Source: JAPULR01 sp965238215
GTDB lineage: Bacteria > Chloroflexota > Dehalococcoidia > Lucifugimonadales > GCA-2712585
Direction of reading: 5' to 3'
DNA length: 64,000 nt
Assembly: GCA_965238215.1 (NCBI GenBank)
Contig: OZ250180.1
Coordinates: forward strand, 1,984,001 to 2,048,000
Within the stretch, counting starts at the first letter, position 1; the number at the start of each line of letters is the position of its first letter. Under the pieces are notes generated by a model. The model did no database searches. It worked only from the letters and a program-made list of their open reading frames with translations, and was not told where the DNA came from. Below, one piece after another: positions 43,075 through 52,149 of the stretch. The translations under genes and the position numbers were made by a program.

Positions 43075-46000
43075 TTAGGGGATGATTACACCTGGCTCGT
43101 TAACGTAGACCCAGTAGGCGGAACCTACGGCCAAAACGGCCTCAGGGTCGCCGGCCAAGGACAGCCGTGTCAACTGGTTTAGGGTTGAGTCGTAACCGAA
43201 GGCGACATTTGCGTCGATGTTGGCGAAGTACTCGGCGGCTTTGACGGTGGTTCTGGCGGGCCGCCGAGCTACGTCTGTTACGGGGACCAGATTCCAGCCT
43301 TTGAATACCCCAATGTGGGGCGGAGCATCAAAATAGCTTTCCCTTACGAGTATGACTTCTAGGTCCAGGGCGCTTTCCGACACCATGAAGTAACCGTGTT
43401 TGGCGTCTATGGTCATCAGGTCGCTGGTGAAGGTCCCGTCCTCTCCACGAGTGGCGGTCAACCACACCCCCGTGGCATTTTCGTAGGTTACCACGGTGGA
43501 GATGTCCGGCTCTCCGGCGAATATGGCGGTCAAGCTGCCGTCCGCTGGGTCGGCAGGCAGGGACACGAGGTTCAAGCCGAGGTTGATAGGCAGCTTGTAC
43601 GGCTGTCGCTCAATCACCGTGAAGTTCAGCGTGTCTGTCGACCAGTTGCCTGCGTTGTCCTTGGCTTCTAACTCTAGCCGGTAGTCGCCGAGGTCGAGAT
43701 TGCCGGGGTGATAGTAGAAGAGCAGGTGGTCCCTGGTGATAATGTCGCCGGTAACGTCATCGCCGTTGAAAGTAGCGCTGACGAGTTCCACCGTATTGTG
43801 GATATCGAAGCTCACGTCCACCATGGCCGGGTCGTCCGTGGCCTCGCGGGTCTTGGCCGGCGGGGGAAACTCGTTGTCCGTCTCTTTGGCGAGGCCGTAT
43901 TCCGCTGCCTCGTCCTTGAAGATTATTCTGATGAACACGTCGGGGTTGTCTGTTTGGCCCCCGTCCTCAGGCGTGAATGTGGGGGGCTGCAGCCTGCTGT
44001 CTACTTCGAAGAGGATGGCCTTGGGGTCTTTCAAGGAAGCGGCGCTGAAGTCGGTTTCGTCCAGACCTACTGCGGCTTCAATTCTGCCGCCCTGGTCCAC
44101 GGCGGACACGCGCACGGCGTACAGGCCGTTCTTTGACAGGGCGGCCGTCAGTGTCCAGCGGTTGGCAGTGCCGGTGGATAACGCTTCTCCCTGGCTGAAT
44201 CTAACCAGCGAATAGTCGTCGCCAACTCTATTGATGGTCACCATGGGACTGCTGGAAAGCCGTTCGTCCGAAGAAATGGTAACGGTGATGGCCCTTCTGG
44301 TGACCGGGCGGATCTCGCCGCCGCCCGTTCCCGTTACGTTGACGGCGAGCTTGGCGGGGATGCTGTCTTCCGCGATGACTGTGCCGGCCTCGATGGGGTT
44401 GCCGGCTTCGTCCGAAACCGCTCCCGGCGGCACTTGCACGCTGGGGGTGGCGTCGGAGACGAGCTCGTCTACAGCGAGGTAGACGCTGGACTCCTTGCAG
44501 ATCACGCTGTTGGGAGCGGATTCGCCCACTTTGAAATCGTCCGCTGTAACGGTGGCGCATTCCAAATCCTCGTTGAAGACGGCGACGATGCTGGTGCGAA
44601 TGGCGTCCGGTCCCTCCTTCTCCGTATCGTCGTCGAGCCAGGTTCCGGTGACGGCCTTTTCCAGCGAAGGGGCCGCGGTGTCCACCCGTATGACGTGGGG
44701 ATTGCAGCCGGCCTCGAAGTCTATGGTCTTCTCTAGGGCGGCGATGAGGGTGTTCACTTGGGCTTGGGTGCGTTCGTCGGCGAACTTGAAGTTATCTACG
44801 TCGCTGGCGGCTATGACGCACTCGGTTTCGCTGTCCGAGTCGCTGATGCCAACGTTGCCGGCTTTGTCCGAGGCGATGGCCCACCAGCGGATCTCGTACT
44901 GGGTGTCATCGGTCAACTGCTGGCTGTTTAGCTCGTCGTTATCGCCCCGACCCTCTTCGATGGTCACGGAGGCGGAGTAGCCGTCGATTACGCTGCGGAG
45001 GTCGTCGAGATCGTCGCGTTCGAAGACTACGCCGTCGGTGGCTTGTTCGGTTTCCAGGTCGTAGAGGCCGGCGACGACGTAGATACTGTCTATGTCATCG
45101 TCGACGCTGTTGAGGCCCGACTCGGCGTCCATAACTTGGAAGGACACGGTAGGTTCGTCCTCCCTTCCAGCGCTGCCGTTGGTGGGGGAGAACAGGGCGA
45201 GGGTGGGGGCGTGCACATCCAGGGGCAAGGTAGCTTCACGGTCGTTGGAGGGAGAATCGTCCTCGTAGGTCACCAAGATTGAGTCACCTTCCTTGTTTAC
45301 GGGAAGCTTTACCGCTTTCTCCTGTGCCGCTGCGCAGCCATCCGAGCCGGCTTCGCAAATCACGATGGTTGTGGCGAAGACGCCTGAAGCGGCGTGGGTT
45401 TCTTCCAGGACGATGCCGATGCCTTTGGGGGCAGCGTCGGTGCTTACTGTAACTCTACCTGTGTCTTGAGGGAGGACGTTTGACGGAAGGGACGTGCGGT
45501 CTGGGTAAGCGCTTTCAGGGCTCCCCCAGTATTCGTATTCAACGACAACGTTGGAAGGAGGGCCGCCCGGACCTACGCCAACTCGCGCGCCCGGTTGGTA
45601 ACCCGGTTCTCCGGGCTCGCCGATGGCAAAGTGGTTGAAGACTTTGAAGGATAGACTGGCTGGGGGTTGGCCGTTGGTTCCAGCGGAGGTGAAGTCGGCC
45701 TGAATCACCAGATCCGTCTCTTCGTCGTTTGCGGGGGTCTCGTTGTAGGCCCTCATGCTGGCAGCCAGCATTTGTTGGGCCACTTCCATATCTTGGCGTG
45801 TCTTGAGGCCGGGGAATCGCGCCTCCAACACGTCAATCCAACCGTAACCCGTGGGTAGAAGCGAATGTCCTTCGGGCACGGGGATGGTGGCGCCGTTGGT
45901 TAGGGAGTCGTAAATTTCTTGTCCCTGCCGTTCCCTGCCGGATTGCTGCGCAGCCGATCCGGAGCCAAGGGTGGTCTTAGTCTTGATCCAGTATTCCAGC

Positions 46001-46464
46001 TTGGCGGTGTTGGCGGGCACACGCAGAATGCCGTTGGTTCCGTCGTACCAGATGGTTTCTGAGCCTATGACAACGCTGTTGTCTGCGCTGTCGAGGGCGC
46101 GAATGTCCCTTCTATCGACCCTACCGTCGGCGTTCATGTCCTGCAGGTCGAACCATTCTTCGCCCACCAGGGGCTGAACTTGGCCCGAAGATTGGCGATT
46201 GGCATCGAGGACGTCGGCGTTGTCACCCTCTCTCTTGATGGTGACGTCTAGATCTTTGTCCTCAATGCGGAGCTGGATTCCAACGGTGGCCGCGGGCCCG
46301 TTGAGGCTGACGTAGGTGACTGGGCTGACACCCTCGGCGTCCATGAATTCGATGGTTCCCGGAAAGGCGCCGGCGGGGGCTGCCGACGCGGGGAGGGTGG
46401 TTAGGAGACCTAGCAGCAAGGCTAGGAGGAGGGTGGGGGTGAATAGGGTAGGCCTTAGCTGCAC
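43075..46464 (-). CDS. Large secreted surface protein with Ig-like domains
   Basis: This 1129-residue protein has a Sec signal peptide (TLLLALLLGLLTTLPASA). An EF-hand/dockerin-like calcium loop DMNADGRVDRRDIRALD lies near 108-125. A long series of beta-rich Ig-like segments follows (HAPTLALFSPTNGSAG; ADDFKVGESAP resembling SbsA/Big_5 domains). The C-terminal module has repeated GLNLVSLP and GWNLVPV strands, common in Chloroflexota surface proteins. No membrane anchor or sorting signal is evident, so attachment is unknown. Translation starts at GTG 46464 with a weak ribosome site. It is flanked by two paralogous small membrane genes on the same strand. Confidence 0.85.
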   Translation of the reverse strand: MQLRPTLFTPTLLLALLLGLLTTLPASAAPAGAFPGTIEFMDAEGVSPVTYVSLNGPAATVGIQLRIEDKDLDVTIKREGDNADVLDANRQSSGQVQPLVGEEWFDLQDMNADGRVDRRDIRALDSADNSVVIGSETIWYDGTNGILRVPANTAKLEYWIKTKTTLGSGSAAQQSGRERQGQEIYDSLTNGATIPVPEGHSLLPTGYGWIDVLEARFPGLKTRQDMEVAQQMLAASMRAYNETPANDEETDLVIQADFTSAGTNGQPPASLSFKVFNHFAIGEPGEPGYQPGARVGVGPGGPPSNVVVEYEYWGSPESAYPDRTSLPSNVLPQDTGRVTVSTDAAPKGIGIVLEETHAASGVFATTIVICEAGSDGCAAAQEKAVKLPVNKEGDSILVTYEDDSPSNDREATLPLDVHAPTLALFSPTNGSAGREDEPTVSFQVMDAESGLNSVDDDIDSIYVVAGLYDLETEQATDGVVFERDDLDDLRSVIDGYSASVTIEEGRGDNDELNSQQLTDDTQYEIRWWAIASDKAGNVGISDSDSETECVIAASDVDNFKFADERTQAQVNTLIAALEKTIDFEAGCNPHVIRVDTAAPSLEKAVTGTWLDDDTEKEGPDAIRTSIVAVFNEDLECATVTADDFKVGESAPNSVICKESSVYLAVDELVSDATPSVQVPPGAVSDEAGNPIEAGTVIAEDSIPAKLAVNVTGTGGGEIRPVTRRAITVTISSDERLSSSPMVTINRVGDDYSLVRFSQGEALSTGTANRWTLTAALSKNGLYAVRVSAVDQGGRIEAAVGLDETDFSAASLKDPKAILFEVDSRLQPPTFTPEDGGQTDNPDVFIRIIFKDEAAEYGLAKETDNEFPPPAKTREATDDPAMVDVSFDIHNTVELVSATFNGDDVTGDIITRDHLLFYYHPGNLDLGDYRLELEAKDNAGNWSTDTLNFTVIERQPYKLPINLGLNLVSLPADPADGSLTAIFAGEPDISTVVTYENATGVWLTATRGEDGTFTSDLMTIDAKHGYFMVSESALDLEVILVRESYFDAPPHIGVFKGWNLVPVTDVARRPARTTVKAAEYFANIDANVAFGYDSTLNQLTRLSLAGDPEAVLAVGSAYWVYVNEPGVIIP

Positions 46465-46653
46465 TTCGCCGTTGTTTTGCGGCGCCCATAGGGGGGCGAC
46501 TGGGCGCAGAATGTCATAGGGGAAGTTGCGCCAGGGCTACGCGACGTATAAACCGACACTGAAGAATGCTTTCCGTAGTGTAATTGTGCGGAATTAGAGA
46601 TATTCGGAAGATATTACCGAACAAGGGGTCTCTTTGCAAGTGAAGGCAGTTGG

Positions 46654-47133
46654 TTAAGGGTGAGGTTCCGTGAACTTTTCACCCCTACCCTCCGCATCCT
46701 TCCGACGGACATCCCACTCAGCCCACAACTGACGCTCCTCCTCACGACCCTCCTCACGACCCTCCGCCCGGAGTTTGTTGCGGAACTTTTCGTCTCCCTC
46801 TCGCAACTTTTTGTTCAGCCATTTCTGGAGGGAATGGGCAAGCACCATTGCGTTCCTCCCAATTTCAGTTATGGTGAAGGCGGCCCCGGCGGCCGTTGTC
46901 ACTACGTCGTCCGATACTGCGAGTACAGCATACCAGGTTTCCATTATACCGTCATGGCGGCCTATCTCTCTAGTGATGACTACGGCTTCTCCCGAGACTG
47001 CCAGGGCGGTGAAGATGCTGAGGTACCAGTTCTTGGAGGCGGAAACGAGGCTCCAGATAGATTCTTTTGAGTCTTCTGCTGTTCCGTTAGGTTCATCTAT
47101 TTCTCTGATGACGTACATCCTCCTGAGTCCCAC
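46654..47133 (-). CDS. Small membrane protein, paralogue of the gene at 42633
   Basis: This protein of up to 159 residues has two hydrophobic segments (WYLSIFTALAVSGEAVVI and WYAVLAVSDDVVTTAAGAAF) and a long charged helical C-terminus rich in Arg and Glu (KLREGDEKFRNKLRAEGREE). Starts at GTG 47133 or ATG 47118 are possible; AGGAGG directly abuts the ATG, so the GTG or a slightly later codon may be used. It shares its core with the gene on the other side of the 1129-residue surface protein. Function unknown. Confidence 0.7.
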   Translation of the reverse strand: MGLRRMYVIREIDEPNGTAEDSKESIWSLVSASKNWYLSIFTALAVSGEAVVITREIGRHDGIMETWYAVLAVSDDVVTTAAGAAFTITEIGRNAMVLAHSLQKWLNKKLREGDEKFRNKLRAEGREEGREEERQLWAEWDVRRKDAEGRGEKFTEPHP

Positions 47134-47285
47134 GCATCTCGGTGGTTATGTTTGGAATATATGAACGGGAGGAGTGGATGTCAACGGGAGGGTGGATCCC
47201 GGAGCGTGTCAACAGGAAAGCCGTTCTGGGTTAGGGTTGGGCACAAGACGCTTGAGAAAGAAGGGGCAAGGGAAGGGAATCGATA

Positions 47286-47552
47286 CTAGGACCTTTGGAG
47301 TATCTCCGCTGCGACAAAGAGAAAAATCATCACCAGCATCGGGGAGAAGTCGAACATACCCACCCGGGGGATTACTTTTCTTATGGGGCCGAGGATGGGT
47401 TCCGTAACGTTGAAGAGTGCGTTGACTATGGGGTTGGTGGGAGACAGCATCTGTGCCGCCACCAGCCACGAGATCATGACGCGACCGAATATGACGAAGC
47501 CCGCAAAGCGCAGGAGAATTCCAATGCCAATAAGGAAATCGTTGGAGGCCAA
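47286..47552 (-). CDS. yggT: YggT-family membrane protein
   Basis: This 88-residue protein has two hydrophobic helices and the YggT pattern FGRVMISWLV, NPIVNALFNVTEPILGPIRK and DFSPMLVMIFLFVAAEIL. Family members are linked to osmotic or divisome-associated functions, without a defined activity. It begins 5 bases after the proC stop, an arrangement seen widely, and the two are surely co-transcribed. Confidence 0.92.
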   Translation of the reverse strand: MASNDFLIGIGILLRFAGFVIFGRVMISWLVAAQMLSPTNPIVNALFNVTEPILGPIRKVIPRVGMFDFSPMLVMIFLFVAAEILQRS

Positions 47553-47557
47553 GTTCG

Positions 47558-48361
47558 CTACTCCTCAGACAACTCCACGGACCTACGGTGGGCGGCTACG
47601 ACGGCCTTCATCACCGTGGCCCGGAATGATTCTTCCTCCAGGGCCATGAGGGCCGCAGCCGTGGTGCCTCCGGGGGACGTGACCATGTTCTTGAGCTCCG
47701 CTGGGTGGCTTGCCGTCTCCTGCACAAGCCGCACACTGCCCAAGACCGTTTGGAGGGTCAGGCGGCTTGCCATAGGGCGGGGCATCCCCAGATGCACCCC
47801 GGCGTCTATTAGCGACTCAATGAAGAGGAAGACGTAGGCGGGACCGCTGGCGCTGAGGGCCGTGGCCATGTCTATGTACGCCTCCCGGTCCACTCGCATC
47901 TGATCGCCCAGAGTTGTCAGAATCGCCTCGGCGTGGGAGGCGGCGTCCTCTGAAACCGACGGTGCGCATAGCCAGAGGGTCATTCCCGCTCCGATCTGGG
48001 CCGGCGTGTTGGGCATGACCCGTATGGCGGCGGCATGGTCGAGTTCGCCGGTGAGGGTGGACATAGGCAGGCCGGCGATGATGGAGAGGACCGTTTGGTT
48101 GGGCGAGAGGCAGCTTCGGAGATCGGGCGCAACGTCATGGAAGTTCTGGGGTTTGACGGCAAGTACCACGAGTTCGCCTTTGGACGCGGCGACGTCGTTG
48201 CGGGGCGAGGCGAAGATTCGATAGGTGTCGCAGAGGTAGCGGCACCGCTCCTCGGAGATCTCGCCGACGTAGATGTTCTCCGGCTTTGCCAGAGATTGGG
48301 AAAGAACGCCGCGAATCATGGCTTCCGCCATGGCGCCGCCGCCGATGAATGAAAGGTTCAT
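47558..48361 (-). CDS. proC: Pyrroline-5-carboxylate reductase
   Basis: ProC reduces pyrroline-5-carboxylate to proline with NAD(P)H. The Rossmann nucleotide motif is LSFIGGGAMAEAMIRG at the N-terminus, and LVVLAVKPQNF, IRVMPNTPAQIGAGMT and ALSASGPAYVFLFIESLIDA are family hallmarks, as is the C-terminal VTSPGGTTAAALMALEE. At 267 residues it is full length. Proline made here may also serve osmoprotection alongside the proVWX transporter, which is inference. Confidence 0.96.
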   Translation of the reverse strand: MNLSFIGGGAMAEAMIRGVLSQSLAKPENIYVGEISEERCRYLCDTYRIFASPRNDVAASKGELVVLAVKPQNFHDVAPDLRSCLSPNQTVLSIIAGLPMSTLTGELDHAAAIRVMPNTPAQIGAGMTLWLCAPSVSEDAASHAEAILTTLGDQMRVDREAYIDMATALSASGPAYVFLFIESLIDAGVHLGMPRPMASRLTLQTVLGSVRLVQETASHPAELKNMVTSPGGTTAAALMALEEESFRATVMKAVVAAHRRSVELSEE

Positions 48362-48417
48362 AGCACCGCCCTACTGAAAGTGTCGCATATTATAGCACTG
48401 CAGGGGGCGGGGTATCC

Positions 48418-49452
48418 CTATGGGGTCGGGCAAGTTTGGTGGGTGGCGAGTCCTTGGCCGGTGCTAAGAAGGGAGGCCAAGCGTATGGTCTCTACCATGC
48501 TGGTATGGTCGGCGATGCCCTGGCCGGCGATATCGAAGGCGGTGCCGTGATCCACGGAGGCGCGTACGAAGGGCAACCCGAGGTTGACGCTGACGCTCTG
48601 TTCGAAGCCGTGCACCTTGATGGGGATGTGGCCCTGGTCGTGATACATGGCCAGCACAACGTCGTAAGCGCCGCGGATGGCCTGGTGGAAGACCACGTCG
48701 GCAGGGATGGGCCCTTGGGCTAGGATGCCCCGGAGTTGAGCGTCGCGTACTGCGGGGGCGATGGCCTCGGCTTCTTCGTCTCCCAGCAGGCCGCCGTCGC
48801 TGGCGTGGGGGTTCAGGGCGGCGGCGGCGATTCGGGGCTCAGGGAATCCCCATCGACGGAAGCTATCATGGGTCAACTCCAGCATGGAGAGAACGCGCTC
48901 TCGGGTGACATAATCGCAGGCCACGCGCAGGGAGCGATGGGTGGTGAGGTGAACGACCCGCAGGCTGCCGGAGATTAGCATGGTTGCCACGGCGCTCACT
49001 CCCGTAATCTCCTGTAGCAGCTCCATGTGGCCGATGGCCTTGTATCCGGCCAGGCTGGCGGCCTCCTTGTTCACCGGGGCGGTGGCCAGAGCATTGACGC
49101 TGCCATCCAGCGCCAGGTGCGCGGCGGCGGTGACCCACTCCATAGCGGCGCGCCCGCAGGAAGGGGAAATGCGGCCTACGGTGATTTGCCGGTAGTCCAG
49201 GTTCTGCGGGTCGATGATGTTGACCAGCGATAGGTCATCTACCGCCTGATCCGGCGCATCGATGGGCCGGGTATCGAGAGGCGCGTTGGTTAGGTCAAGG
49301 GCGGCCTCCAGGGCGGGCACGCTGCCGATAACTATGGGCCGGCAGATGGCATGGACGTCAGGTTCGGACAGCGCCTTGACGATGACCTCCGGGCCGATGC
49401 CGCAGGGGTCTCCCATGGTGATAGCGACGACGGGTCTTTCCGTGTTGACCAT
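48418..49452 (-). CDS. pdxA: 4-hydroxythreonine-4-phosphate dehydrogenase
   Basis: PdxA oxidises 4-phosphohydroxy-threonine in pyridoxal phosphate synthesis. Motifs are VVAITMGDPCGIGPEVIVKA, ALATAPVNKEAASLAGYKAI, the metal ligand in IGHMELL, and MYHDQGHIPIKV. The start at 49452 (MVNTERP) is preferred; frames to 49461 or 49494 would overlap nrdJ, which ends at 49472. It follows nrdJ on the same strand. No pdxJ is nearby, so the enzyme may belong to a PdxA2-like variant with another substrate. Confidence 0.93.
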   Translation of the reverse strand: MVNTERPVVAITMGDPCGIGPEVIVKALSEPDVHAICRPIVIGSVPALEAALDLTNAPLDTRPIDAPDQAVDDLSLVNIIDPQNLDYRQITVGRISPSCGRAAMEWVTAAAHLALDGSVNALATAPVNKEAASLAGYKAIGHMELLQEITGVSAVATMLISGSLRVVHLTTHRSLRVACDYVTRERVLSMLELTHDSFRRWGFPEPRIAAAALNPHASDGGLLGDEEAEAIAPAVRDAQLRGILAQGPIPADVVFHQAIRGAYDVVLAMYHDQGHIPIKVHGFEQSVSVNLGLPFVRASVDHGTAFDIAGQGIADHTSMVETIRLASLLSTGQGLATHQTCPTP

Positions 49453-49471
49453 GGCTCCCATCAGGGCGGCT

Positions 49472-51718
49472 CTATTCGCACCGGTTCCAGCCACATGAGA
49501 GGCAGGCCTGGCAGCCCTCTTGGAAGATGGTCAAGCCGTTGCACTCGGGGCACCGTACGCCGGTATCGTGAAGGTGTGTGCCGTTGCCGTTGGGCTCTCT
49601 GGGCTGGGAATACTCGGCGGTATCCAGTTCAAGCTGCTTGGAGTAGGACGGACGTCCCTGACCGCGAACGGAGCCGGGAATGTGGCGTTCCAGGGCCAGG
49701 GCCACGGCGTCGGCGGGGGAACCCACCAGAATGCCCTGGTCCCACGCAGGGACGCAGGTTATGCCCTTGAGCTGGTCAATAATCTCCATTGGGTCTATAC
49801 CGGAGCGAAGGGCCAGGGAGATCAGGCGGGATATAGCCTCCATGCCGGCGGACTCGCAGCCGCCAGCCTTGCCAAGGGTGGAGGAGAAGACCTCGAAGGG
49901 ACTCAGTTCCTCATCGAAATTGACGGTCACGTACATGTTACCGTGACCGGTGCGCACTCGCTCCGTGACGCCTTGCATCCGGGTTGGTCGCGGCCGCATC
50001 GTCAGGGTGGGGAAAGCCGTCGTCGCCGCGGTCTGCTCGCCCTTGCTTGCTTGGACCTCCAGGACCTGTGTGGGTTTGGAGCCGTCCCGGTAGATGGTGA
50101 TGCCGATGCAATGGGAACCATAGGCCATCTTGTAGGCCTGCTGGACGTCTTCCCGGTTGGCGTCGTTGGCCATGTTGATGGTCTTGCTGACGGCCAGGTC
50201 GGTGTGCTTCTGGTATGTCCCCTGCATGTTGACGTGGGCCTTGTAGTCGATTTCCAGGGAGGTCTTGAAGAGTTCTTTCACGTGCGGCGGCACGGCGTCG
50301 ACGTTCTGTACGGAGCCGGTGCGGGCTATCTCGTCCATAAGTTCCTCGCTGTAGTAGCCGCCGGCCTTGGCCATTTCGACGAAGTAGGGGTTGACCTCCC
50401 GCAGCTGCTTGCCGTCCAGCACGTTCTTGACGAAAGCGACGGCGAAGATGGGCTCAATGCCGCTGGAAGCGCCGGCGATTACGCTGATGGTGCCCGTGGG
50501 GGCGATGCATGTGCGGGTGGAGTTTCGGATGGGTACGTCTTCGCGGCAGGCGGGGTATGCGCCCCGCTCCCGGGCGAGTTCTATGGAGGTCTCCCGGGCT
50601 ACCCGGTTGATGAGGGCCATGACTTGGTCAGCTACGTGCAAGGCATCGGGGGACTCGTAGGATATGCCCATTTTGATGAGGGCGTCGTGCCAACCCATGA
50701 CGCCGAGGCCAATTTTGCGGGTCTTCTCCACGGCGTCCTTCACCTGCTGGATGGGGAAGTGGTTGACGGTTACCACATTGTCCAGGAAGCGAGTGGCGGT
50801 GCGGGTGGTCTCCGCTAGTCCGTCATAGTCGAATACGCCTTGATTTACGAAACTGGCCAGATTCAGAGAGCCTAGGTTGCAGGCTTCGAAGCCAAGGAGG
50901 GGGACTTCGCCGCAGGGGTTGGTGCTGTCCAGGCTGCCCAGGTGGGGCGTGGGGTTGTTCCGGTTGGCCTCGTCTATGAAATAGAGCCCCGGGTCGCCGG
51001 TCTGCCAAGCGGAGTCGATTATCTCATCCCATATCCGGCGGGCGGGGACGGTACGCACCACTTCCTTGCTGGATGGGTCGACGAGGTCCCAGTCCATGTC
51101 CCGCTCCAGGGCCTGCATGAAGTCGCCGGTAATGGCCACTGACACGTTGAAGTTCTGGGCGTCGGCGTTCGTGTCCTTCATGTGGATGAAGTCGAAGATT
51201 TCCGGGTGACTAACGTGGAGGATGCCCATGTTGGCTCCATGGCGCTTGCCGCCCTGGGTAATCATGTCGCTGAGGGCGCTGAGCATCTTGAGGACGGCCA
51301 CGGCACCGCAGGCCTTGCCGTGGGTGGTGGAGATGGGGCTGCCCCGAGGGCGCAGCTTGGAGAATGCGTAGCCGATGCCGCCGCCGAACTTCTGGATCAT
51401 GGCTGAAGTGGTGGCTGCCTGCATTATGCTCTCCATGGTGTCTTCCACCGGGATGACGAAGCAGGCGGAGAGGGTGCCTTGGCCGGTGCCGGCGTTAAAT
51501 AGGGTGGGGGAGTTGGGCATGAACCGGCATGAGGTCATCAGGTCGTAGAACTCCCGGGCCCAGTAGTCCCGGCCTCGGAGGGCGTGGGGGCTGGAGTCCT
51601 CCGGCTCCGCAATGGCATGGGCCACGCGCCAAAACAGGTCTTCCGGCGTTTCGTCCCCCAGCAGGTAGCGGGTCTTGAGGACGATTTTGGCGTTCTGCGT
51701 TAGCTGTAAAGTCGTCAT
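49472..51718 (-). CDS. nrdJ: Adenosylcobalamin-dependent (class II) ribonucleotide reductase
   Basis: NrdJ makes deoxyribonucleotides using a radical from adenosylcobalamin, without oxygen dependence. The active-site triad is in NPCGEVPLLGFEACNLGSLN (Asn, thiyl Cys and Glu in NPCGE; one redox Cys in EAC). The other redox Cys lies in GTLSACFVIP. The family FMPNSPTLFNAGTG and PTGTISVIAGASSGIEP segments are present, and the C-terminus ends in a zinc-ribbon-like CPECNGLTIFQEGCQACLSC. It is 748 residues, shorter than the forms with an ATP cone. It is downstream of nrdR and a wHTH gene. Confidence 0.96.
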   Translation of the reverse strand: MTTLQLTQNAKIVLKTRYLLGDETPEDLFWRVAHAIAEPEDSSPHALRGRDYWAREFYDLMTSCRFMPNSPTLFNAGTGQGTLSACFVIPVEDTMESIMQAATTSAMIQKFGGGIGYAFSKLRPRGSPISTTHGKACGAVAVLKMLSALSDMITQGGKRHGANMGILHVSHPEIFDFIHMKDTNADAQNFNVSVAITGDFMQALERDMDWDLVDPSSKEVVRTVPARRIWDEIIDSAWQTGDPGLYFIDEANRNNPTPHLGSLDSTNPCGEVPLLGFEACNLGSLNLASFVNQGVFDYDGLAETTRTATRFLDNVVTVNHFPIQQVKDAVEKTRKIGLGVMGWHDALIKMGISYESPDALHVADQVMALINRVARETSIELARERGAYPACREDVPIRNSTRTCIAPTGTISVIAGASSGIEPIFAVAFVKNVLDGKQLREVNPYFVEMAKAGGYYSEELMDEIARTGSVQNVDAVPPHVKELFKTSLEIDYKAHVNMQGTYQKHTDLAVSKTINMANDANREDVQQAYKMAYGSHCIGITIYRDGSKPTQVLEVQASKGEQTAATTAFPTLTMRPRPTRMQGVTERVRTGHGNMYVTVNFDEELSPFEVFSSTLGKAGGCESAGMEAISRLISLALRSGIDPMEIIDQLKGITCVPAWDQGILVGSPADAVALALERHIPGSVRGQGRPSYSKQLELDTAEYSQPREPNGNGTHLHDTGVRCPECNGLTIFQEGCQACLSCGWNRCE

Positions 51719-51868
51719 ATCAGTCTTTCAATTTTCAAATTTTGAACTTTAATTGTATCTCTTGGAAATTGAATAGATTTTTATGGAAATGAGGCTGTCA
51801 TAATTTCCTTTCTGTACATAGGAATAGAAAAGAGTATTGCTTGCTTTCGGTCGCTGGATTCCAACGGG
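51719..51868. promoter_or_regulatory. AT-rich region before nrdJ
   Basis: This 150-base stretch is much more AT-rich than its surroundings. On the minus strand it contains TTCAAAATTTGAAAATTGAA just before the nrdJ start, a near-palindromic run. No cobalamin riboswitch elements (such as the conserved B12 box) are visible. It may hold a second promoter or operator for nrdJ, possibly for the adjacent wHTH protein. Confidence 0.35.
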
Positions 51869-52126
51869 CTAGTTGACGTGTATGGTGCTGGTAATGCCGT
51901 TGGCGAGGTGGTCCCTGCCTGCGGTGAGGCGGTAAACGTACTGGGACTTGCGAATGCGACGGCTGAGGAGCCGATGACGCCGCATAAGCTCCAAGGAGCG
52001 GGTGGCCTGGGCGTAGGTTATCTTAAGCACCTTGGCCAGTTGACTGCGAGTGATGCCCTGTTCGGGAATTACCAATGGGATAAGCGCGTCGATGGCGGCT
52101 ACCTGTCTGTTGCTTCCTGTTTTCAA
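51869..52126 (-). CDS. Small winged-helix protein within the nrd operon
   Basis: This 85-residue protein has a helix-turn-helix and wing: IPEQGITRSQLAKVLKITYA, then QATRSLELMRRHRLLSRRIR and SQYVYRLTAGRDHL. The start is TTG 52126, with AGGGG about 7 bases upstream. A longer open frame in this phase runs through nrdR and is not coding there. It lies between nrdR and nrdJ on the same strand, suggesting local regulation of ribonucleotide reduction, but the target is not shown. Confidence 0.65.
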   Translation of the reverse strand: MKTGSNRQVAAIDALIPLVIPEQGITRSQLAKVLKITYAQATRSLELMRRHRLLSRRIRKSQYVYRLTAGRDHLANGITSTIHVN

Positions 52127-52149
52127 ATGACTGCCCCTGTTTAGAATTG

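Noticed and set aside
49520..50818. Plus-strand open frame of 432 codons
   Set aside because: It is antisense to nrdJ, whose catalytic motifs are unmistakable. The Gly/Val-rich translation matches no fold.
51719..51868. Cobalamin riboswitch before nrdJ
   Set aside because: The B12-box and the expected multi-helix structure are not visible. The region is simply AT-rich.
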